A DNA stretch of 37,490 bases from UBA8752 sp049610565 (GTDB lineage Bacteria > Bacteroidota > Bacteroidia > Flavobacteriales_D > Sanyastnellaceae), in NCBI GenBank assembly GCA_049610565.1, contig JBMYZR010000019.1:1-37490 (forward strand), in the 5' to 3' direction. The first letter of the stretch is position 1, and each line of letters opens with the position of its first letter. The notes under the pieces were generated by a model. It was not told where the DNA came from. It saw only the letters and a list, made by a program, of their open reading frames with translations, and did not search any database. The position numbers and the translations under genes were made by a program. Below, one piece after another: positions 31,034 to 37,490 of the stretch.

Positions 31034-32371
31034 ATGCCCCGCCTGCTGCTCCCCCTGCTTCTGCTGATTGTCCCGGGTCCCCTCCTCGCCCAACTCACGT
31101 GCCAGCCCATGGTGGGCCACGTGGGCCTGCGCGATGCGCGCATCTGGATCCAAACCGAATCCGCCGGAACCGCCCTCATCGCGTGCCGACCCGAGGCCTC
31201 CGATGTCGACGATGGATCCGACATCCTCCGCAGCCTGCCCCACAACCTCGCGCCCGCTTCGGCCCACACCGCCACCTTTGACCTCGGCGGCCTCGAGCCC
31301 GGCACAGCCTACACGTATGAGGTCATCCTCGACGGACAGACCATCACCCAAGGCATCGACCCGGACGCCCTCCGGTTCGAGACCCAGCCGCTGTGGCAGT
31401 ACCGCTTCGACCCACCGGCCTTCACCCTGGCAGTGGGTTCCTGCAGCTTCATCAACGAGACGGAATACGACCGGCCCGGCAAACCCTATGGCGGCGGGTA
31501 CGGCATCTTCAACACGATTGCGGCTTCCGATCCCGACCTCATGCTGTGGCTGGGGGACAATGTCTATTTCCGGGAAGTCGACTGGGGCTCCCGGTCGGGC
31601 ATGCAACACCGGTACAGCCACCTGCGCCAATTGCCGGAGATGCAGGCCCTGCTCGGTGCCTGCCCCCACATCGCCACATGGGATGACCACGACTTCGGCC
31701 CCAACGACGCCGATGGCAGCTGGGTACACAAGGACTGGGCCGCCGAAACATTCCGCGAGTTCTGGCCCAACCCCTCCCAAGGCCTCGCCGAGACCGGCGG
31801 ACAGGGCATCACCACGGCACTCAGCTTCATGGATGTGGACGTGTTCATCCTCGACAACCGCACCTTCCGCATCAACCCGGACAACCGCACCCGCACGCCA
31901 CAGATGCTCGGGCAGGAACAGATGGATTGGCTCATCTCCGCCCTCCAATACAGCCAAGCGCCATTCAAACTGGTCGCCGTGGGCAGCCAGGTGGTCTCCG
32001 ACTACGCGGGCTATGAGAACATGGCGATGTTCGCCGCCGAGCGGGGGGAATTGCTCCGCCGCATCGACGCCGAAGACATTCAGGGTGTCGTCTTCCTGAC
32101 CGGAGACCGCCACAGCTCCGAACTGAGCAGCTTGACCTTGCCGGGCGGGCGCACCGTGCTGGATTTCACGTGCAGTGCGCTGACCAGCGGCAGCTACGAC
32201 CACAGCTCGGAACCCAACCACAATCGGATGGACGGCACCATGGTGGGCATCCGGAACTACGGCACGCTCAGCTTCAGCGGCCCCCGGACCGAGCGCGTCA
32301 TGACCATCCGCACGATGGACGGTGAAGGCCATCTCCTGTGGGAACGAGAGTTCGCCGCTTCCGATCTGTGA
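31034..32371 (+). CDS. PhoD-like secreted phosphatase/phosphodiesterase
   Basis: The 445-residue protein has a signal peptide (MPRLLLPLLLLIVPGPLLAQ) and an N-terminal fibronectin-like domain (LGGLEPGTAYTYEVILDG). The PhoD metallophosphatase domain follows, with AVGSCSF, MLWLGDNVYF, TWDDHDFGPND, FILDNRTFR and VVFLTGDRHSSELS. These hold the metal ligands expected of PhoD-type alkaline phosphatases, which release phosphate from mono- or diesters outside the cytoplasm using Ca2+/Fe3+. There is no T9SS C-terminal domain, so it is probably periplasmic or freely released. Its TGA abuts the stop of the convergent surface-protein gene (TGATCA), with no intergenic base. Confidence 0.88.
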   Translation: MPRLLLPLLLLIVPGPLLAQLTCQPMVGHVGLRDARIWIQTESAGTALIACRPEASDVDDGSDILRSLPHNLAPASAHTATFDLGGLEPGTAYTYEVILDGQTITQGIDPDALRFETQPLWQYRFDPPAFTLAVGSCSFINETEYDRPGKPYGGGYGIFNTIAASDPDLMLWLGDNVYFREVDWGSRSGMQHRYSHLRQLPEMQALLGACPHIATWDDHDFGPNDADGSWVHKDWAAETFREFWPNPSQGLAETGGQGITTALSFMDVDVFILDNRTFRINPDNRTRTPQMLGQEQMDWLISALQYSQAPFKLVAVGSQVVSDYAGYENMAMFAAERGELLRRIDAEDIQGVVFLTGDRHSSELSSLTLPGGRTVLDFTCSALTSGSYDHSSEPNHNRMDGTMVGIRNYGTLSFSGPRTERVMTIRTMDGEGHLLWEREFAASDL

Positions 32372-35118
32372 TCAGGGCTTGAGGACGACCCGCGACACGG
32401 CCCGGTGGCCGGCGCGGTCCGTGGCCTGAAGGAAATAGACGCCGCCGGGGTGCCCCCCAAGGCTCCAGCTCACGGATTGCCCTCGCACGTTGAGGACATC
32501 CACGGCTCTTCCCACGGCATCCACCAAGGTCAACCGACCGTCGAATGCCTTCGCAAAGGAGACCTCCACCCGGCTGCGCACCGGATTGGGCGCCAGGCTG
32601 AAAACGGGGGCCGACACCTCCGCAATGCCAACCGGCACATCCACGGTCACGGTCACCGAGCAGCCGCCGTCGTCGGTCACCGTCAAGGTCCACGCCCCTG
32701 CCCCGAGGTCATCGGGGTCCTCCTGGCCCGTGTTGCCCGTGGGGCCGGTCCAGAAGAAATCGTAGGGCTCCGCCCCGCCGGTCACCGTCACGGACACTTC
32801 GCCATTCTCTTCCCCGGGATTGGCCCCTTCGATGGAATCCACCACCACGGTCATGCCCGGCGGATCCACTACGGCAATGCTCGCCGTGTCGGTGCAGGTG
32901 GCTCCGGATGTCAGCAGAACCGTCACTTCCACGGCGTATTCGCCTGCGGACAGTTCGAGAAAGTTGCCACCGATGTCCGCCGCGATGCCATTCAGGGTGT
33001 AGCCGGTCACAGTGACGGTGTCGGCCACGAAGGCCGAAATGTTGCCATCCTCTCCCCCTGCGCACTCCGGTGCTGACGCCACGAGGAACAAGGCGGGATC
33101 GGGTGCTGCGTCAATCGTGAACACCTGCACTGCACCGCAGGTCGAATCCCCATCGAGCACTTCAAGCACATAGGTGCCCGGCACGAGTGCGTCAAACGCC
33201 TCGGATGCCCACGGTCCGGTGATCGCGCCTTCCGGCCCGGACAACGTAAAGGAGACCGAATCGGACAGGGCCGAATCCACGAGGAATTCCGCGAACCCGT
33301 CCTGCGTGCCGAAACAACTCTCGGAGAGCACGGACGATGGAGTGAGGACCAAATCGCAATAGGTACAGCTGCCATCTTCCACCGTGGCCTGGTCGTTGAA
33401 GTTGGAGGCCGCCTCATCCGTGCAGCCCACGCAGGACGTGAACTCGCAGTTGTCCGCATCAATGACCGCCTCTGGATCATAGTTGCAAGCCTCGGGCTCG
33501 AGACAGCCTGCGCAGGAGGAGTACTCGCACAGTCCACTTTCGATCGTGGCGTCCGGGCTGTAATTGCACGCGGAAGCGTCGGTGCAGCCGTAGCAGGTGA
33601 AGTCACAGAGCGTCAAATCATTGATGAAGGCGGTCGAGTCGAAGTTGCAGGCTGAAGCCAATCCACATCCCGCACACGTGATGTAGTCACACGACCCGTC
33701 TTCGAAGGTGACGAAGGGGTTGTAGTTGCACGCCAGCGAGTCGAGGCACCCGCCCACTTCGACCCCGTCACAGACGAGCACGAAGTCAAATCCACCCACG
33801 GCCGGGGTCACGGCATTGGAGCCGCTCACGNNNNNNNNNNNNNNNNNNNNNNNNNNNNNNNNNNNNNNNNNNNNNNNNNNNNNNNNNNNNNNNNNNNNNN
33901 NNNNNNNNNNNNNNNNNNNNNNNNNNNNNCGAGCACGAAGTCAAATCCACCCACGGCCGGGGTCACGGCATTGGAGCCGCTCACGTGCAACAGGTACTCC
34001 ACCCCTTCCTCGCTCTCCCACTCCACGGCGGAAGCGAGGAAATTCTCGTAGCACGGCTCGGCGAAGAAATTCGCTTCGTCCTGGTCGTCGTTGCCGGCCA
34101 CACAATCGAGGTTGTCGCAATCGCCTTCGAACACACTGAGGTAGCTGTCGTAGCCGGTGTCCTCAAAGCACATGGTGGCCCGCAGGGTGTCTCCCGTTCC
34201 CACGATGCTGTACCACAGGCCGCCATGGAAATACTGGCCGATGTTGTATTGGTCACAGTAGGTCGTTTCCGTGGTGTCGGCGCACACGGTGGTGGCCGTC
34301 ACGATCTCGCTGCAGGCGATGGGCTCGGCGGTTCCGCACTCGTCATTGGCCACGGGGAGACAGAATCCGTTGCAGTCGAACCCGTCCTGGGCGTAGTAGC
34401 AACTGCCGTCCTCTTCCGTATACACCGGTGCCCAATTGCAGGCTTCCGGATCCGTGCACCCGGGGAATTCGAAGGGGTCACACACCCCGTCTGCGTCCTC
34501 ATCGCACAGGCAGTTGCCCTCGCAATCGAAGCAGAAGAAAGGATAATCACAGGAGCCGTCGTCCTCCGTGGCTTCCGGGTTGAAGTTGCACGCAGCCTCG
34601 TCCGTGCAGCCCGGCACGGAACAATCCGGCACGAGCACCCCCTCCATCACGCGGTCGTTGATGCTGTCGGACAGCATCCACACCGTATCGGCCAACAGGT
34701 CCAGCGACACCGGCACGGTGTCCACCATCCAATGAAGGCTGGCGGAATCCAGCGGGAATTCGCCGAGGTCGACGCTCATCACAGCCGAATCCAACCCGGC
34801 GGACCAGGTCAAGGTGAAATGGATGGCCGAGTCGCCTTGGCTCGGGATGTGGTTGACCCCATAGAGCTCACCCTCGGCGAGGAAGCAGACGAAGGTCCCC
34901 GCGGAATCTTGGGCACATGCCTGGTCCAGTCCGTCATCAAACCCGGTCGTCGACGCGGTGTCCATGACCAGCTCGAGGCCGAGGTTTCCACTGTCGTGCT
35001 CCACCCCGAACGACACGGTCCACTCCGGTGAACAGTCAGTAGTCTGGGCCACGGTGGAGGTGGCCATCAAACAGCCCATCAGCAGGGCGGCCCATGAAGA
35101 AAATGTGGGGTAAGGCAT
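32372..35118 (-). CDS. large T9SS-exported Cys-rich repeat surface protein (interrupted by scaffold gap)
   Basis: The start is ATG 35118, giving a signal peptide (MPYPTFSSWAALLMGCLMATSTVAQ). An N-terminal beta domain is followed by two Cys-rich repeats of the GCTDEAACNFNPEATEDDGSC kind with a Ca-binding DEDADGVCDPFE segment. A PPC-like domain comes next (YFHGGLWYSIVGTGDTLRA to GGFDFVL), then five more repeats. SprB/Ig-like modules follow (GENGEVSVTVTGGAEPYDFFW-type), and a T9SS sorting domain ends the protein (SLAPNPVRSRVEVSF, GGVYFLQATD). The 99-N gap at 33831-33929 splits the frame. Removing it with one copy of a flanking 56-base duplication rejoins one frame of about 885 codons. It is likely an adhesin or shell component on the cell surface. 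Confidence 0.82.
33775..33830. repeat. 56-base direct repeat, left copy at the scaffold gap
   Basis: The 56 bases ending at the gap are identical to 33930-33985. Both encode SGSNAVTPAVGGFDFVL on the minus strand. Exact identity limited precisely by the N run points to overlapping contig ends. Confidence 0.95.
33831..33929. other. assembly gap (99 N)
   Basis: A run of 99 N inside a coding region, bounded on both sides by the same 56 bases. The true distance between the flanking contigs is probably negative, meaning they overlap. Confidence 0.98.
33930..33985. repeat. 56-base direct repeat, right copy at the scaffold gap
   Basis: This is the second copy of the sequence at 33775-33830, starting at the first base after the N run. 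Gap plus one copy is 155 bases, which is 2 modulo 3, exactly the shift needed to bring the two partial frames into register. Confidence 0.95.
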
Positions 35119-35170
35119 GAAGACGGTCTCTTCCCTTAAAATACCGCCAAAACGGCGGCCGTCAAAGCAG

Positions 35171-35197
35171 AAACGCCGACCCAATGGGCCGGCGTTT
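35171..35197 (-). terminator. intrinsic terminator between the two surface-protein genes
   Basis: AAACGCCG pairs with CGGCGTTT (8 base pairs), with CCC/GGG pairing inside. It lies about 25 bases after the stop of the upstream gene (35222, minus strand) and about 50 bases before the start of the next. The stem resembles the one at 13051-13079. Confidence 0.65.
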
Positions 35198-35221
35198 CCA
35201 GAATGCTTGCAGGTTCGGAGG

Positions 35222-37490
35222 TCAGTGGCGGATCATGAGCTGCTCGATGACCGAAGCTTGGTCGGCCGTCAGGCGCACCTGATACACACCGTCAGACAAG
35301 GCGGAGAAGTCCATCTGGACCTTGCCGGACAGCGTCATGCCCTCCTGACGGAAGACGCGGCGTCCCGCACCGTCAAAGACCTCAACAATGGCGCCGTCCA
35401 CCAGGCGATTCAGCTCGAGGATGACCTGACCGTTGGAGGGGTTCGGCATGAGTGAAATGCCCAGTGCACCGCCCGCTTCCGTAATGCTCACGTCGGTCAA
35501 GGTCACCACCTCGCTCTCGGAACAGCCATTCTCGTCGGTCACCGTCAAGGTGTAGGTGCCCGCCTCTTCCAGACCACTGAGGTCTTCCGTGTCATAGGCG
35601 GTGGCATTCGGTCCTTCCCAGGCGTAGGTCAGTTCTCCCGTTCCACCGGTGACGGACACGTCGATCGAGCCGTTCGGCGCATTGTCCGGGTTCTCCGTAG
35701 CGTCCACCGTGATGACAATGGCGTCCGGCTCCTCGACAGTAGCATCGATATCGGCCTCACAGCCGTTGGCGTCCGTGGCAAACACCGTGTACGGTCCGGC
35801 ATCGAGGCCTTCGAAGTTGCCGTCGACGTTGGTGACGCCACCGAGTTCATAGGTGATGACGCCCGTTCCGCCCTCTGACGTGACCACGATGGAGCCGTTG
35901 TCTTCTCCGTTGCAGTTGACGTCGTTGGCGAAGGCGAACAGTTGAATGGCTGCAGGCTCGTTCACAAACACCTCCAAGGTGTCCATGCACATCAGCGAGT
36001 CCATGGCGATGACCTTGTAGGAGCCACCGCCGAGCTGTCCGAACGTCAGGTTGTTCTGGAACACGCCGCCTTCCAGGGCGTAGTTCACCGTGCCGTATCC
36101 GCCAGCAGACCCTTCGAGCATGATGCTGCCGTCCATGTTGCCGGCGCACGTCACGTCCATCACGGTCACCATCGTGTCGATGGCGAGCTCACAGTAGATG
36201 CAGCTTTCGTCGTCGATGGTCGAGGTCGGATCGTAGTTGGCCGCATTGGAGTCGGTACATCCGAGGCAGCTGTAGTCACACAGGGTCGGGTCGTAGTCCG
36301 TACCCGTGGTGTCGGTGTTGCAGGCGTTGGGATCGTAGCAGGTGGCGATTTCGTCCTCGTCACACACGCCGTCGCCGTCCGCGTCGTTGAAGCAATTGCC
36401 ATCGCAGTCCACATTCGGGTTGCCGTAAATGTCCACCGGGTCCGCGCAGGAGCCGTTGTCGAGGGTGGCGTCCGGATCGTAGTTGCAGGCCATCTCGTCG
36501 GTACAACCGGCACAGCTCTCGTAGTCGCAGCTGCCGTCGTCCTCGGTGGCATCCGGGTTGTAGTTGCAGGCATCCTCGTAGATGCATCCGTCGACTTCGG
36601 CCTCGTCACAGATGCCGTCTCCATCGGCGTCGTTGAGGCAGTTGCCGAGACAGTCGTAGTAATCGGCGCCGTACAGGTCGATGGGGAACGTGCAGGACGG
36701 CGCATCGTTGATGGTGGCCGTGCTGTCGTAGTTGCAGGCCATCTCGTTGAGACAACCGGCGCAGCTCTCGTATTCACAGCCCACGTTCACATCAGCAAGC
36801 GGGTTGTAGTTGCAGGACACGAGCTCCATACAGCCTTCGATGGACGGCACGATGACAGCGTCGATCACATGAACCACACCATTCTCGGCCAGAAGGTCGG
36901 CGATGATGATTTCGGCATCCTCGATGAAGATCGAACCTCCGCTGAAGGTGATGGTGGCCTGCTGGCCGTTGACCATGTCCAGGACCAGGCCGTTGGACAG
37001 CATGTCGCTGGTCGTAGAGTCTGCCTGGACGTGGTAGGTCAACACCGAAGCGAGCAAGTCCACATCGGCGAGCAAGGCGTCCACCGCCATTCCGGACAGG
37101 GCGCCGACCGCCGCATCGGTCGGAGCGAAGACCGTCCACGGGCCGTCGTTGGTCAGCGTGCCGGCGAGATCGGCAGCCACCACGAGGTCCTCCAACACCG
37201 TGTGCACCTCGCTGTCCGCGATGATGTCAAACACACTCGCTGCCGGGTACTCGCACATTCCATTGTCGTCGGTGGCCGTCGCGTCGTAGTTGAGGGCCAT
37301 CTCATCCGTGCAGCCGGGAACCTCGTCCTCGTCACACACGCCGTCTCCATCTGCGTCGTTCAGGCAGTTGCCGTCACAGTCCACGTAGTCCACGCCGTAT
37401 ACGTCGATCGGGTAGTCGCAATCGTCATCCGGTGCGAGGCAAGCATCTCCAATGTTGAAGCTGAACGTCAATTCAGCGTTGCCGTCTCCG
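35222..37490 (-). CDS. large T9SS-exported surface protein with fasciclin domain and Cys-rich repeats (N-terminus outside window)
   Basis: The frame is open to the right edge, so at least 755 C-terminal residues are visible and the start is missing. From the N-terminal side there is a Ca-binding type segment (DCDGNCLNDADGDGVCDEDE, three copies in all) and a fasciclin domain (ASVFDIIADSEVHTVLEDL to VVHVIDAVIVPS). Seven Cys-rich repeats of the GCTDEMACNYDPDATLDNGSC type surround and follow it. SprB-like Ig repeats come next (GTVNYALEGGVFQNNLTFG, GTGELTYAWEGPNA), then a T9SS type A sorting domain (SLMPNPSNGQVILELNR to the final IRH). Fasciclin domains serve in adhesion. The protein is probably anchored outside the outer membrane. 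It shares its architecture with the next gene, so the two look like duplicated relatives. Confidence 0.86.
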   Translation of the reverse strand, partial: GDGNAELTFSFNIGDACLAPDDDCDYPIDVYGVDYVDCDGNCLNDADGDGVCDEDEVPGCTDEMALNYDATATDDNGMCEYPAASVFDIIADSEVHTVLEDLVVAADLAGTLTNDGPWTVFAPTDAAVGALSGMAVDALLADVDLLASVLTYHVQADSTTSDMLSNGLVLDMVNGQQATITFSGGSIFIEDAEIIIADLLAENGVVHVIDAVIVPSIEGCMELVSCNYNPLADVNVGCEYESCAGCLNEMACNYDSTATINDAPSCTFPIDLYGADYYDCLGNCLNDADGDGICDEAEVDGCIYEDACNYNPDATEDDGSCDYESCAGCTDEMACNYDPDATLDNGSCADPVDIYGNPNVDCDGNCFNDADGDGVCDEDEIATCYDPNACNTDTTGTDYDPTLCDYSCLGCTDSNAANYDPTSTIDDESCIYCELAIDTMVTVMDVTCAGNMDGSIMLEGSAGGYGTVNYALEGGVFQNNLTFGQLGGGSYKVIAMDSLMCMDTLEVFVNEPAAIQLFAFANDVNCNGEDNGSIVVTSEGGTGVITYELGGVTNVDGNFEGLDAGPYTVFATDANGCEADIDATVEEPDAIVITVDATENPDNAPNGSIDVSVTGGTGELTYAWEGPNATAYDTEDLSGLEEAGTYTLTVTDENGCSESEVVTLTDVSITEAGGALGISLMPNPSNGQVILELNRLVDGAIVEVFDGAGRRVFRQEGMTLSGKVQMDFSALSDGVYQVRLTADQASVIEQLMIRH

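Noticed and set aside
33826..33829. Apparent GTG start of a separate 485-residue protein at the gap edge
   Set aside because: The codon is an internal Val in the sequence HVSGSNAV seen on the other side of the gap; it is one gene broken by the N run.

Overview
The window looks like a chromosomal piece of a high-GC member of the Bacteroidota, probably a free-living, Flavobacteriales-like organism. The evidence is a SusC/SusD pair, several type IX secretion (T9SS) C-terminal sorting domains, PorT-like and PorE-like T9SS components, a Rho with a long charged insert, and promoter -7 elements of the TAnnTTTG/TAnnTTCG kind instead of TATAAT. I saw no rRNA, tRNA, CRISPR array, transposase or phage gene, and no gene-free stretch above 300 bases. 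The species cannot be named from this sequence.

Positions 1-15457 form an alpha-glucan (starch/maltodextrin) utilisation region. On the minus strand lies a tight operon pfkA - gap - BadF-type sugar kinase - pgmB (pgmB is cut by the window start). Divergent from it on the plus strand are a NrtR/AraR-like regulator (degenerate Nudix domain plus winged helix), a T9SS-exported GH13 amylase, susC, susD, a DUF5004-like lipoprotein, a SusE/F-like protein and a GH13 lipoprotein. An identical 17-base palindrome, GGTGTACTTTTGACACC, sits just before the regulator gene and just before the amylase gene. A looser copy (GTGT-N7-ACAC) lies before susC. The simplest reading is one sugar-responsive regulon joining outer-membrane glucan capture and hydrolysis to glycolysis.

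Positions 15495-17937 encode two further secreted enzymes with T9SS-type C-termini: a PQQ-type sugar dehydrogenase and an intradiol-dioxygenase-like protein. Positions 17942-32371 are mostly housekeeping: a PorE-like OmpA/PD40 protein, a YfcE-type phosphoesterase, rho, a DUF4199-like membrane protein, porT-like, prmA, tpiA, a RecQ helicase, rlmI, pdxH, an unusual cysteine-dioxygenase/methyltransferase fusion, a small conserved protein and a PhoD-like phosphatase.

Positions 32372-37490 hold two large minus-strand surface proteins made of Cys-rich 'GCTDxxACNYxPxATxDDGSC'-type repeats, SprB-like Ig repeats and T9SS sorting domains; one also has a fasciclin domain. The first is interrupted by a 99-N scaffold gap. 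The gap is flanked by an exact 56-base duplication, and collapsing the gap with one copy restores a single reading frame of about 885 codons, so the apparent split is almost certainly an assembly artefact.
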